Positions 25,151-34,462 of a DNA stretch of 64,000 nt are shown here, one piece after another; position 1 is the stretch's first letter; each line of letters starts with the position of its first letter. The translations under genes and the position numbers were made by a program. The stretch lies in assembly GCF_000718095.1 (NCBI RefSeq), contig NZ_JOEI01000005.1, positions 310,001 through 374,000 on the forward strand, read 5' to 3'. This DNA is from Streptomyces scopuliridis RB72 (lineage in GTDB: Bacteria; Actinomycetota; Actinomycetes; Streptomycetales; Streptomycetaceae). Below the pieces are notes generated by a model. The model did not search any database and was not told where the DNA came from. It saw only the letters and a list, made by a program, of their open reading frames with translations.

Positions 25151-27120
25151 TCAGCCCAGCTCGCTGTCGATGAAGTCGAAGATCTCATCGTCCGTCGCGC
25201 CGTCCAGCCGCCCCGTCAGATCCTTCTCCTCGCCATGTCCTCCCTCGCTCTCCAGTCCGATCACTCTCTCCAGCGCGGCCTCCAGCCGGAGCCGGAGGTG
25301 GGTCCGCAGCGCTTCGTCCGCCGAGATCGCCGAAATCTCTGCCTCCAGGGTGTCGAGCGCGGAGAGGTCACCGGATCCGCGCGATGGCGCTCCGCCGGCA
25401 CCGGGCAACTCCGAGCGGAGCAGTTCGGCGATCGCCGACGGGGTCGGGTGGTCGAAGACCAAGGTCGTGGGCAGCCGGAGTCCGGTGGCCGCCCCCAGCC
25501 GGTTGCGGAGTTCGACCGCGGTCAGCGAGTCGAAGCCCATGTCGAGCAGCCCGCGGCCGGACTCCACCGCGTTCGGCGAGGAGTGGCCCAGGATGGCGGC
25601 GGCTTCGGCCCGCACGAGTTCCAGCAGGAGCCGGGTGCGCTCCGGTTCCTCTCCGACGGCGGCGAGCTTCTTGCGCAGCGCCTCGGCCCCGTCGACCTCG
25701 GCACGCACGGCCGCTCGCCTCAGCGGTTGCTTCACCAACGACCTGTACAGATGGTGGAGTTCACCCGCCTCCGCCCGTGCCCGCAGCGCGGCCGGATCGA
25801 GCCGTACGGGCACCAGCAACGGCCGGTCCGAGGCGAGCGCGGTGTCGAAGAGCTCCAGGCCCTCGGCGGGCGAAAGCGCCCCGATGCCGCTGCGTACGAG
25901 CCGGGCCCGGTCCGCGGCGCCGAGGGTCGCGGTGACGCCGCTGACCGCCTCCGGCTCCGTCCCGGCCGGCCGCTCCGCCTCATCGGCCCACAGGCCCCAG
26001 GCCAGCGAGACGGCGCTGAGTCCCTGGGCCCGACGGTGGGCGGCGAGCGCGTCCAGGTACGCGTTGCCGGCCGAGTAATTGGCCTGTCCGGCGTTACCGA
26101 TGGTCGCGGCGTAGGACGAGTAGAGGACAAAGGCCGCCAACTCGTGCTCCCGCGTGGCCAGATGGAGATTCCAGGCCGCGTCGACCTTCGGCCGCAGCAC
26201 GGTGGCCAACCGGTCCGGGGTCAGCGACTCCACCACACCGTCGTCCGTCACACCCGCGACGTGGATCACAGCACCGAGCGGATGCTCGTCCGGGACTCCG
26301 GCCAGCACCTCCGCCAGGGCTTCCCTGTCGGCCGCATCGCAGGTGGCCACGGTCACCGCCGCCCCCAACGCGACCAGTTCGTCGCGGAAGGCACCGGCGC
26401 CGGAGGCGTCGAGACCCCGGCGGCTGGTGAGCAGCAGATGACGTACCCCGTGCTCGGTGACGAGATGCCGGGCCACCTGCCTGCCCAGCGCACCCGTACC
26501 GCCGGTGACGAGGACCGTGGCATCAGGGTCCAGCCGCGGGGTGGCCGCGGGCGCCTCCTCCGTGGCCCGTACGAGACGAGGGCTCAGCAACGCACCGTCC
26601 CGGAGGGCAAGTTGAGGCTCCCCGGTGGCGAGAACCGCTTGAATCACCTCGGCGGTCACGGCGCCTTGCGACTCAGCCTCTTCCCGCGCCGGGCCGACTT
26701 CCTGAACGACGTGGCCGACGTCGCTGATGTGGCTGATGCCGCCGACACGATCGGCCTGACCGGTCTCACCGGTTTGCTCAATGTCCAGCAGGATGAACCG
26801 CCCAGGGTGTTCGGACTGCGTGCTGCGCAGCAGGCCCCAGACCGTTGCACCGGCCAGGTCGGCCACCCCGTCGTCCGGTCGCACGGCCATCGCACCGCGT
26901 GTTACGAGAAGCAGCCGCTCGGCGGGCGCCGGCTCCGTGCCGAGCCACCGCTGTACGAGTTCCAGCGCGTGCCGCGCTGCCTGATGGGCTGCGGCCACCG
27001 CGTCCTCGTCCGCGACGGGGCCGGGCGTGGCGACGACGACATGTGCGGAACTCGACTCGGCCCCGTCTCCGCCGCCAGGCACCACCGGCACCCACTCCAC
27101 ACCGAACAGCGTGTCAGGGT
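25151..27120 (-). pseudogene. Modular type I polyketide synthase remnant: KR, ACP, C-terminal docking domain
   Basis: From the [11 protein letters not shown] segment onward the minus strand encodes the end of a PKS: a ketoreductase structural part, a catalytic ketoreductase with [11 protein letters not shown] and [10 protein letters not shown], an acyl carrier protein with [15 protein letters not shown] (Ser for phosphopantetheine), and a C-terminal helical docking region ending [22 protein letters not shown] resembles the B-type ketoreductase LDD signature. Ketosynthase, acyltransferase and any dehydratase are missing: upstream of about 27115 the DNA belongs to a different gene. The frame stays open by chance to 27739. 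A docking domain means partner modules once existed; none are here. Confidence 0.82.
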
Positions 27121-27693
27121 GACGGCGACGACGGCGGTCATGGTGCCGATGGCCCACCACCACAGCCGTTCGGGGCGGATCCGCCGGATTCCGCGCAGCA
27201 GCAGCGGGAAGGCGAGGTAGAAGAAGACCTCGCACGGGAGAGACCAGCTGAGCGGGTTGCCGCTGAAGAGGTTCTCGTACCGCGGCCACCAGGTCTGCAC
27301 GAGCAGCAGATTGGGAACCACTTCGGTCCAGTGCAGCGCCGGGATGATGAGGACGGCGGCGAGCAGGAACGTGACGACGTGGTTGGGGTAGATCTTTACC
27401 AGTCGGCGGCGCAGGAAGCGGCGGGTGGTGTCGCCCGGCCGCGCGGCGATGGTCAGCACGAATCCGCTGAGGACGAAGAAGAAGGCCACGCCCATCTGTC
27501 CGGTGTTGATGAACAGATCGTGGAATACGCGCACCACGTCGGGGTCGGCGAAGACATTGGTGTAAATGGCGTGGTGGAGGAAGACCAGAGCAGCGGCGAC
27601 GAAGCGCAGTCCGGTCAGGGAGGGCAGCCGGCTGCCAGGGGCGGGTCCGGCCGGCCTCTCGCCGTCCCGCTCGGTGGATTGCTGCACAGACAT
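26902..27693 (-). pseudogene. Truncated acyltransferase-3 family membrane protein
   Basis: From the ATG at 27693 (GGAG upstream), about 193 residues are a bona fide acyltransferase-3 protein: [19 protein letters not shown] with the catalytic His, [21 protein letters not shown] and several membrane helices. The family usually has 350-400 residues. After AVVAVTL (near 27115) the frame enters the PKS gene out of phase and continues as nonsense to a stop at 26902. Relatives acylate macrolide sugars, for example carE- or mdmB-type enzymes, which fits the fused PKS fragment, but the function is presumably lost. Confidence 0.8.
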
Positions 27694-27811
27694 GCTGCTC
27701 CGCCCCTCCCTGCCGCTGCCGATCTGCTGTCGGCACCACAGTGGAGGGGCGGGCTGAGCCCGGCCTTCGCTCACGCCAAAGCCGGGCTTGCGCACGGGGG
27801 TCGCGGGTGGA

Positions 27812-29305
27812 TCAGGCGGCGGCGCCGGCCACCTCGTCGGGAGCGGCCTGCTGCTTCTTGGTGCTGATGGCGAGCAGGGCCACGAGGAGCACGGCGGCGC
27901 TGAAGATGACGCCGGCGGTGAAGGCCGTGGAGATCGCGTCGGAGAGCACGAACTTCTTCGCCTCCTCCGCGGTGGAGCCCGCCGGGACGTGCTCGGCGGA
28001 GTTGCGGGTGGCGGTGCCGAAGACGGTGACGAGGATCGCCAGACCCAGCGAACCGCCGATCTGCTGCATGACGTTGACCAGGCCGGAGGCCGCGCCGTTG
28101 TCCTCGGGGGCGACGGCGGACATGGCCGTGGCGGTCGCGGGGACGAAGAGCAGGCCGAGTCCGACGCCGAGCAGCAGCATCGGGCCGAGTACGCCGGAGA
28201 GGTAGCTGCTGTCGGCGGAGATCTGGGTGAACCAGGTCATGCCGACGAGCATGATGGCGGCGCCGGTGGCGATCAGCGCCTTGGGGGTGTAGCGGGCGAT
28301 CAGCTTGGTGGAGGCCTGGGTGAAGCCCAGGATCGCGACGGTCAGCGGGAGGAAGGCGATGCCGGCCTTGATCGGGCTGAAGCCGAGGACCTCCTGGAGG
28401 AACTGGGTCAGGAAGAACCACATGCCGAGCATGCTGGCCACCAGCAGCAGCATGATCAGGTACGAGCTGGCACGATTGCGGTTGGCGAACAGCCGCAGTG
28501 GCGTGATCGGCTGACGGGCCTTCCGCTCGATGGCGACGAAGACCGCCAGGAGCACCACACCCAGCGCGATGGCGCCGAGGGCCACTCCGTCGCTCCAGCC
28601 CTCCTCGGAGATGCGGATGAACCCGTAGACCAGGCCGGTGACACCCGCGGTCGAGGCGAACGCTCCACTGAGGTCGAAGCGGCCGGCGATGCGCTCGGAG
28701 TTGCGGATGGACAGGGCGCCGAGCAGCACCAGCACACCGATGGGGACGTTGATGAACAGCACCCAGCGCCAGGACACGAGTTCGGTGAGCAGACCGCCCA
28801 GGATCAGGCCGATGGCCGTGCCGGCGCCGGAGACCGCGGCGTAGAGGCCGAAGGCACGGTTGCGCGGGGCGCCCTCCTCGAAGTTGGTGGCGATCAGCGC
28901 GAGCGCGGTGGGCGAGGCCAGGGCGGAGCCGAGGCCCTGCAGTGCGCGGCAGGCCAGCAGCCAGCCCGCGTTCTGGGCGAAGCCGCCGAGCAGTGAGGCG
29001 GCGGTGAAGATGGCGATGCCCGCGATGAAGACCTGCCTTCTGCCCAGGATGTCGCCGGCCCGGCCGCCGAGGAGCAGGAGTCCGCCGAAGGCGAGGGTGT
29101 AGGCGTTGATCAGCCAGGAGCCGCTGGTGGCGGAGAGGTCCAGGCTCTCCTGGATGTCGGGCAGGGCGATGGTCACCACGGTGGTGTCGAGGATGATCAT
29201 CAGCTGCGAGATGACGATGACGGCGAGCACAAGGCCGGTGCGCTGCTTGACATCGGGTGAGCCACCGGCGGCCGGTGACACCTTGGATGTCGGGGTGGTC
29301 GACAT
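27812..29305 (-). CDS. MFS drug exporter, DHA2 (EmrB/QacA) type
   Basis: The 497-residue membrane protein has about 14 hydrophobic helices and the DHA2 motifs LDTTVVTIALPDI (motif D1), GGRAGDILGRRQVF (motif A) and GPALGLILGG-like SGAGTAIGLILGG (motif C). It should export a hydrophobic or cationic compound with protons. ATG at 29305 is preceded by GGAGGT at 29312-29317. A divergent TetR gene and two operator copies lie upstream, so it is probably a ligand-induced pump. The end carries a short polar tail. Confidence 0.92.
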   Translation of the reverse strand: MSTTPTSKVSPAAGGSPDVKQRTGLVLAVIVISQLMIILDTTVVTIALPDIQESLDLSATSGSWLINAYTLAFGGLLLLGGRAGDILGRRQVFIAGIAIFTAASLLGGFAQNAGWLLACRALQGLGSALASPTALALIATNFEEGAPRNRAFGLYAAVSGAGTAIGLILGGLLTELVSWRWVLFINVPIGVLVLLGALSIRNSERIAGRFDLSGAFASTAGVTGLVYGFIRISEEGWSDGVALGAIALGVVLLAVFVAIERKARQPITPLRLFANRNRASSYLIMLLLVASMLGMWFFLTQFLQEVLGFSPIKAGIAFLPLTVAILGFTQASTKLIARYTPKALIATGAAIMLVGMTWFTQISADSSYLSGVLGPMLLLGVGLGLLFVPATATAMSAVAPEDNGAASGLVNVMQQIGGSLGLAILVTVFGTATRNSAEHVPAGSTAEEAKKFVLSDAISTAFTAGVIFSAAVLLVALLAISTKKQQAAPDEVAGAAA

Positions 29306-29465
29306 CGATTTACCTCCAACGAACGACACGTAACGGAGAAGCGGGAAGTGCGGCGCGGGGGGGCGTGCCCGGCACTGACGTCATCGGCAGCGCGGCGGCG
29401 CTGCGCCGCAGGGCGGAACCTGTGGAGCGCGATGCGGGCGGAGGGACTGGACGCTGCGCAATAAT

Positions 29466-29480
29466 CTGAGGGACCCTCCG
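29466..29480. promoter_or_regulatory. TetR operator copy 1 (diverged)
   Basis: CTGAGGGACCCTCCG matches the CGGAGGCAKCCTCCG motif at 12 of 15 positions and lies 28 bp centre-to-centre from the better copy at 29494. Confidence 0.5.
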
Positions 29481-29493
29481 GTTAGGTAGCATA

Positions 29494-29508
29494 CGGAGGC
29501 AGCCTCCG
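29494..29508. promoter_or_regulatory. TetR operator copy 2 within the MFS promoter
   Basis: The palindrome CGGAGGCAGCCTCCG sits exactly in the spacer of a minus-strand promoter: -35 TTGCGA (29511-29516 complement), 17-bp spacer, -10 TATGCT (29488-29493 complement). Binding should block transcription of the MFS gene. The same arrangement recurs at 31451. Confidence 0.78.
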
Positions 29509-29535
29509 ATTCGCAACCGGCTCAGGAGAGTTCCG

Positions 29536-30135
29536 ATGACCCCTTCCCCCGCACCGGACACCCCGTCCCGCCCCCAGCGGGCCGACGCCCGCCGAAACGG
29601 CGAACGACTGCTGACCACCGCCAGGGACGCCTTCGCCGAATACGGCACCGATGCCCCGCTGGAAGAGATCGCGCGCCGGGCCGGTGTCGGTATCGGCACC
29701 CTCTACCGCCACTTCCCCACCCGGCAGGCGCTGCTCCAGGCCGTCCTGCACGACCGCCTCGAAGCGCTGCACAGCGAGGCGGTCCTGCTGCTGGACAACC
29801 CCGCTCCCGCCGACGCGCTGCTGGGCTGGCTCCGGTCGGTGGCGCTGCACGCGACGAGGTACCGGGGACTGGCGGCCGCGCTGCTCCTCGGTGTACGTGA
29901 CGCGGACTCGCCGCTGTCCCCGTCCTGCGGCGCGGTGCTCACCGCGGGAGCCGAACTCCTCCACCGGGCACAGCAGGCGGGACAGATCCGGCCGGACGTC
30001 ACGGCGGCCGACCTCTACACGCTGGCCAACTCCGTGGCCTGGGCGGCGGAGGAGACCACCACATCCAGGTCCGAGAGCGGGCCGCTGGCCGCACGGCTGC
30101 TCACCTTGACCATGGAGGGGCTGCGCACACACTGA
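29536..30135 (+). CDS. TetR-family regulator of the efflux/luciferase-like genes
   Basis: The 199-residue protein has an N-terminal helix-turn-helix (LEEIARRAGVGIGTLYRHF) and a C-terminal helical domain of the SbtR-like kind. ATG follows AGGAGAG at 29523-29529. It is divergent from the MFS exporter; two palindromes lie between them and an equal one lies before the luciferase-like gene, so it likely represses both. The ligand is unknown, probably the exported compound. Confidence 0.9.
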   Translation: MTPSPAPDTPSRPQRADARRNGERLLTTARDAFAEYGTDAPLEEIARRAGVGIGTLYRHFPTRQALLQAVLHDRLEALHSEAVLLLDNPAPADALLGWLRSVALHATRYRGLAAALLLGVRDADSPLSPSCGAVLTAGAELLHRAQQAGQIRPDVTAADLYTLANSVAWAAEETTTSRSESGPLAARLLTLTMEGLRTH

Positions 30136-30170
30136 GCGCCCAAGGGCCCGGACGCTCCGGACAGCACAGG

Positions 30171-30205
30171 GCCCCTGCCCGACGGGGGGGGAGACGGGCA
30201 GGGGC
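30171..30205. terminator. Bidirectional terminator between tetR and the LLM gene
   Basis: GCCCCTGCCCG (30171-30181) and CGGGCAGGGGC (30195-30205) form a perfect 11-bp stem with a 13-nt G-rich loop between convergent genes. Confidence 0.75.
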
Positions 30206-30224
30206 TCTGCGTACCGGGGACGGC

Positions 30225-31307
30225 CTACGGCCTGTTCGCCAACGTCCTAGGCCCTGTCCGGCCGATCTGCGCCTCGATGCCGGTCCGCGGGCCGGCACCG
30301 ATGCCCTCCGGGGCCAGCGCCTCGGCGAGCAGTTGGTAGGAGCGGACCCGTGCGGTGTGGTCGTGCACCGAGGTCGCGATCATCAACTCGTCGGCCCCGG
30401 TGCGGGCCAGCAGTTCGACGGTCTGCTTGCGCACGGTCTCCGGGGAGCCGATCAGCTGCGGGCCGAACAACTCCCGGATGAGCGCGCTCTCTCCGCTGGA
30501 GTAGGTGTACGCTGCCGCCTCCTCCGGTCGCGGGAAGAGCCCGTGGGGGTTCTGCCGGCCACGCGCCGTGAACAGCTTCACCGGCCCGGCCGGCCACTCG
30601 GCCTCGTCGTCGCTCTCCGCCACGATCCCGAATCCGGCGAGGATCGCGTGCGGACGGTCGACATGCGCCGAGGGACGGAAGGCGTCGCGGTAGGCGGCGA
30701 GCGCGGCCTCGGCCGCATGCGGGCTGAAGTGGAAGGCGAAGGCGAACGGCAGCCCCAACACCCCCGCGAATCGCGCACTGTTGGGGCTGGAGCCGAGCAT
30801 CCAGATGGGCGGCTGATTCTCATGGGCGGGGATGGCCGCGATGCCGGAGGCGGGACGGCCAGGGCCGGAGGAGGTGAAGTACTCGACCAGTTCGGCTATC
30901 TGCTGGGGAAAGTCGAAGGCCGCGTCCCTGCGCAGCGCCCTGGCGGTGACCGGGTCGGTACCCGGCGCCCGCCCGATGCCCAGGTCGATCCGCCCCGGGT
31001 ACATGGCCTCCAGGGTGCCGAACTGCTCGGCCACCACCAGCGGGGGGTGATTGGGCAGCATGACGCCGCCCGAGCCGACGCGCAGGGTGCTGGTCAGGCT
31101 CGCGACCCGGCCAATGAGAACGGCCGGCGAGGAGGTGGCCAGGCTGGGCGTGTTGTGATGCTCGGCGAACCAATACCGCGTATAGCCCAGACGCTTCACC
31201 TCCGGGGCGAGGGCGAGGGAGCCGCGCAGGGCCTGCGTAGGAGTGGACCCTTCGAACACCGGGGCGGTGTCGAGCGCGGATAGCGGTATTCGCCGCGATT
31301 CGCTCAT
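30225..31307 (-). CDS. Luciferase-like (LLM class) flavin-dependent monooxygenase
   Basis: The 360-residue protein is a bacterial-luciferase-fold oxidoreductase: [18 protein letters not shown] at the N-terminus, [20 protein letters not shown], and [16 protein letters not shown], the layout of the MsnO8-like LLM group that uses FMN or F420. ATG at 31307 follows GGAGA. The ATG overlaps the stop of the truncated dehydratase frame (ATGA), which I regard as chance, since a complete promoter with TetR operator lies at 31445-31472. The substrate is unknown; such enzymes often tailor or inactivate natural products. Confidence 0.87.
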   Translation of the reverse strand: MSESRRIPLSALDTAPVFEGSTPTQALRGSLALAPEVKRLGYTRYWFAEHHNTPSLATSSPAVLIGRVASLTSTLRVGSGGVMLPNHPPLVVAEQFGTLEAMYPGRIDLGIGRAPGTDPVTARALRRDAAFDFPQQIAELVEYFTSSGPGRPASGIAAIPAHENQPPIWMLGSSPNSARFAGVLGLPFAFAFHFSPHAAEAALAAYRDAFRPSAHVDRPHAILAGFGIVAESDDEAEWPAGPVKLFTARGRQNPHGLFPRPEEAAAYTYSSGESALIRELFGPQLIGSPETVRKQTVELLARTGADELMIATSVHDHTARVRSYQLLAEALAPEGIGAGPRTGIEAQIGRTGPRTLANRP

Positions 31308-33337
31308 ATCAGTGTCTCCGTCGGTACGGCATGCGGTCGGGGTGCTTGGCGAGGTGCGCGTCTGCCCGAGCCGGGGCGTGGAACGGGCAACCGGAGAAAC
31401 TCGTCCCAAAAGCCCGGGAACGCGAATTCGAGCCCTCCCGAAGAACTATACGGAGGCATCCTCCGCTCGCCATTCCCCAGCAGGCCCAGCGCCTCGTCCT
31501 CGGCGCACAGACGGGTCAGGATGGCAAGGGTGCCGAGCGCGGCGAGCGCGGTACGGCCGGGAACGTCGGCCAGGTCATCCGTCGGCAGGCCCAGCTGACG
31601 GATGACGACCGCGCTGTCGGTGTCGAAGACGCGTTCCGCGTGGGCCTGGACGGAGCTGCCGCCGTAGCGCTCGATCTCGGGGTCGTAGGTGTCCAGGACG
31701 AGACGGTCGGCGAGTCCCGCGTCCCGCAGCCCCTCGGCCCACAGGCGGAGCGCGGGCAGCAGGACCGGCCAGAGCTGGGCGGGTTTGCCGTGGATCCGCA
31801 GCCGCAGATGGGCCTCGGGGTCGGCGTAGCGCTGGACGAACCAGGTGTCGGCACCGGCCGCCGCCAGGACCGCGGGATCGGTGAGGTGACGCAGATGGCG
31901 CGTGAGCACCCGCGCCTGGAAGGGCTCGGGAACGTAGAGCTTGGCGTACAGCCACTCGCCGCCCGGCACATGCGCGTAGGCGCCGCGACGGGCGGGGGTG
32001 ACCTCCGCGGGCGACAGCGGGGCCGGCGCGGGGGCTTTCCGCGCCGGGCGGGCGAGCAGCGGTATGACGAGTTCGGCGGCGTGCGCTCCGTCGGGACCCG
32101 CGAGCCGGCCTCCGTGCCGCGCCCCGTCGAACCGCTCCACGACCGACAGGCCCTTAACACGCTTCAACTCCTCCTGGAACACAAGGAGATGGAGCGGATC
32201 GTCGAGGTCGACGGCGATGTGGTTGTCGGCACGGGTCAGATGGATGTGCCGGGGGACGTCCCAGCGCTGCCGCCAGCTCGCCACCTCACCGTGCCAGGGC
32301 CGGCCGGCGGCCTCGGCGGCGTCCCGCAGTCCCCGGTCGGGCAGCCAGCGCGCGGGGGCGAGCACGGTCCGGCCGAGGGTGACCCGGGGCTGCGCGGGGG
32401 CCGCTGACCAGGCGCCCCAGTTCCACGGGACGCACCAGTGCAGGCCCTCCTGGCCGAGCTCCAACAGGAAGCGTGCGGTGTGCGGAAGATGGCCGCTGCT
32501 CGGGTTGAGCATCGAGTACGACACCGGGCGGACCCGCCGGCCGGTGCCGAGGTCGACGAGACGGAGGCCGTCGAGGTCGGCTCGGACCGCCAGGTCCGCG
32601 AGGTTCAGGTCCTCGGTCCCGTCCGTCGCGGCGGGGCCGACCCCCAGCGGAATGCGGTGCGGCAGCCACTGCGGGACGGTGGCCACATTGGCGGAGCGCA
32701 TCACCCGCGGCCGGTAGGCCACACAGGCGGCGCGCTCACTCTCGGACGTGCTCTCGTGGCTGCGCCGGATCAAGGCCCGTACCCGGGCTGCGTCCTCCCC
32801 CAGGACGGGCGCGAAGCGGCTGAAGGTGGCGCCGGCCAGCGGCGAACCCGGGTTCGCGCCCAGGACCAGCCGGAAGTCCCCGTCGTACAGGCCCTGCCGA
32901 CTCGGCGCGAACAGTTCGGCGCCGAGCTCCAGAGAAGCGGGGAGGGTGCGTGGCTCCTCGGGGACGAGCGCGCTCAACGCCTCGTCGTCCAGCTGCACTT
33001 CGGGGATCCGGCCAGGGCCGGCCGCACGCCGGGCGGCGGCCAGGAACAGCTCACCGAGCACCCGGTCGCGCCGCTCCGTGCCGGGGTGCGGTTCGGGTCG
33101 GGGCCCGGGCCGCCTGAGGTAGGCGTCGGGCAGGCCGAGGCCGCGTCGTCCGTTCCGGAGGGGCTGTACGACGCGGAGGGCAGCCGGCCCGGCACCACCT
33201 GCGCACTCGCGGTCGGGGCGCCGGCGGAGCCCGGAGTGGTGCCCCGGCGCTGCCCGGAGCGGAGGGATGGCCGACCGCGCGGAATGAACCGCTTCGACGC
33301 CGGCGTTCTCCGTATGCGAAGCCGGGGCGTCGGTCAT
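31304..33337 (-). pseudogene. Lantibiotic/thiopeptide-type dehydratase (LanB-like) fragment
   Basis: About 600 residues between roughly 31480 and 33150 match a LanB-type dehydratase: the second half of the N-terminal domain (VLGELFLAAAR, VQLDDEALSALVP, LVLGANPGSP, LPHRIPLGVGP) and the first two thirds of the C-terminal SpaB-like/thiopeptide-type domain (GEWLYAKLYV, WFVQRYADPEAHLRLRIHG, YDPEIERYGGS). The usual first 400 or so residues and the last part of the C-domain are absent. The C-terminal end runs straight into the promoter of the luciferase-like gene, and the N-terminal 70 residues match nothing. No precursor peptide or cyclase gene is nearby. Confidence 0.75.
31445..31472 (-). promoter_or_regulatory. 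Promoter and TetR operator of the LLM gene
   Basis: On the minus strand TGGCGA (-35), a 16-bp spacer holding CGGAGGATGCCTCCG (31451-31465) and TATAGT (-10, 31445-31450) reproduce the MFS promoter. The operator differs from the MFS copy at one central base. The site sits inside the open frame of the dehydratase remnant, marking that frame as non-native here. Confidence 0.75.
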
Positions 33338-33363
33338 CCGGCACAGGAGCGGGAGGCAAGGTA

Positions 33364-34419
33364 GTGCACGGTGAGTACAAGGTCCCCGGCGGCAAGCTCG
33401 TCGTGGTCGATCTCGACACGGAGGACGGGCTGCTGCGCCATGTCCGGGTCGCCGGGGACTTCTTCCTGGAGCCCGACGACGCGATCGAGTCGATCGACCA
33501 CGCGCTGGAGGGCGCCCCCGCCGACACCGACGCCGCCGGTCTCAGCGCCCGTATCGAGGCGGCGCTGCCGCCCGGCACCGTGATGTACGGGCTCAGCGCC
33601 GAGGGCGTCGCCATCGCCGTACGCCGCGCGCTGGCGCACGCCACCGACTGGACGGACTACGACTGGCAGCTGATCCACTCCACTCCGGAGTCCCCCGCCC
33701 TCCATATGGCGCTCGACGAGGTGATTACTACCGAGGTCGCCGCCGGACTGCGCCCGCCCACCCTGCGGGTCTGGGAGTGGGCGGCGCCCGCCGTGGTGAT
33801 CGGCAGCTTCCAGTCACTGCGCAACGAGGTGGACCCCGAGGGCGCGGAACGTCATGGCATCACGGTGGTCCGCCGGATCTCCGGCGGTGGCGCGATGTTC
33901 ATCGAGCCGGGCAACACCATCACGTACTCCCTCTCCGTGCCCGACTCCCTCGTCAAGGGCCTCACCTTCGCCGACAGTTACGCCTATCTGGACGACTGGG
34001 TGCTCGGCGCGCTCGGCGACATGGGCATCACCGCCTGGTACCAGCCCCTCAACGACATCGCCACCGACGCCGGCAAGATCGCGGGCGCGGCCCAGAAGCG
34101 GATCGTGAGCGGTACGGGCGCCGTGCTGCACCACGTGACCATGGCGTACGACATCGACGCCGACAAGATGCTGGACGTGCTCCGCATCGGCCGCGAGAAG
34201 CTCTCCGACAAGGGCACCCGAAGCGCGAAGAAGCGCGTCGATCCACTGCGCCGCCAGACCGGACTGCCGCGCGAGACCGTCATCGAGCGAATGATCGACT
34301 CCTTCCGGGACCGGTACGGACTGACCACGGGCAAGGTCACCGACGAGGAGATGGCCCGGGCCAGGGAGTTGGCCACGACGAAGTTCTCCACCCCGGAGTG
34401 GACGGCCCGCGTCCCGTAG
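33364..34419 (+). CDS. lplA: Lipoate-protein ligase A
   Basis: The 351-residue protein has the lipoate/biotin ligase fold: RVWEWAAPAVVIGSFQSLRNEV, VVRRISGGGAMFIEPGNTITYS and the catalytic Lys region ATDAGKIAGAAQKRI. About 85 extra N-terminal residues precede the domain and resemble the accessory domain found C-terminally in E. coli LplA. It activates lipoate and attaches it to lipoyl domains. The GTG at 33364 follows GGGAGG at 33351-33356, spacing 7. Its upstream region directly abuts the dehydratase remnant on the other strand. Confidence 0.9.
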   Translation: MHGEYKVPGGKLVVVDLDTEDGLLRHVRVAGDFFLEPDDAIESIDHALEGAPADTDAAGLSARIEAALPPGTVMYGLSAEGVAIAVRRALAHATDWTDYDWQLIHSTPESPALHMALDEVITTEVAAGLRPPTLRVWEWAAPAVVIGSFQSLRNEVDPEGAERHGITVVRRISGGGAMFIEPGNTITYSLSVPDSLVKGLTFADSYAYLDDWVLGALGDMGITAWYQPLNDIATDAGKIAGAAQKRIVSGTGAVLHHVTMAYDIDADKMLDVLRIGREKLSDKGTRSAKKRVDPLRRQTGLPRETVIERMIDSFRDRYGLTTGKVTDEEMARARELATTKFSTPEWTARVP

Positions 34420-34462
34420 GGGGCGCCGCCCGCGGATCGGGGGCGCGTAAACTCCCTCGGTC

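Noticed and set aside
25151-27739. A single 862-residue protein from one open frame
   Set aside because: The first 200 codons are an out-of-phase reading of the acyltransferase gene; family similarity begins only at DTLFGVEW. I treat it as a PKS remnant next to a truncated acyltransferase.
31304-31307. ATGA overlap suggesting the dehydratase and luciferase-like genes form an operon
   Set aside because: A full promoter with TetR operator lies inside the last codons of the dehydratase frame, so the overlap is best explained by chance after a deletion.
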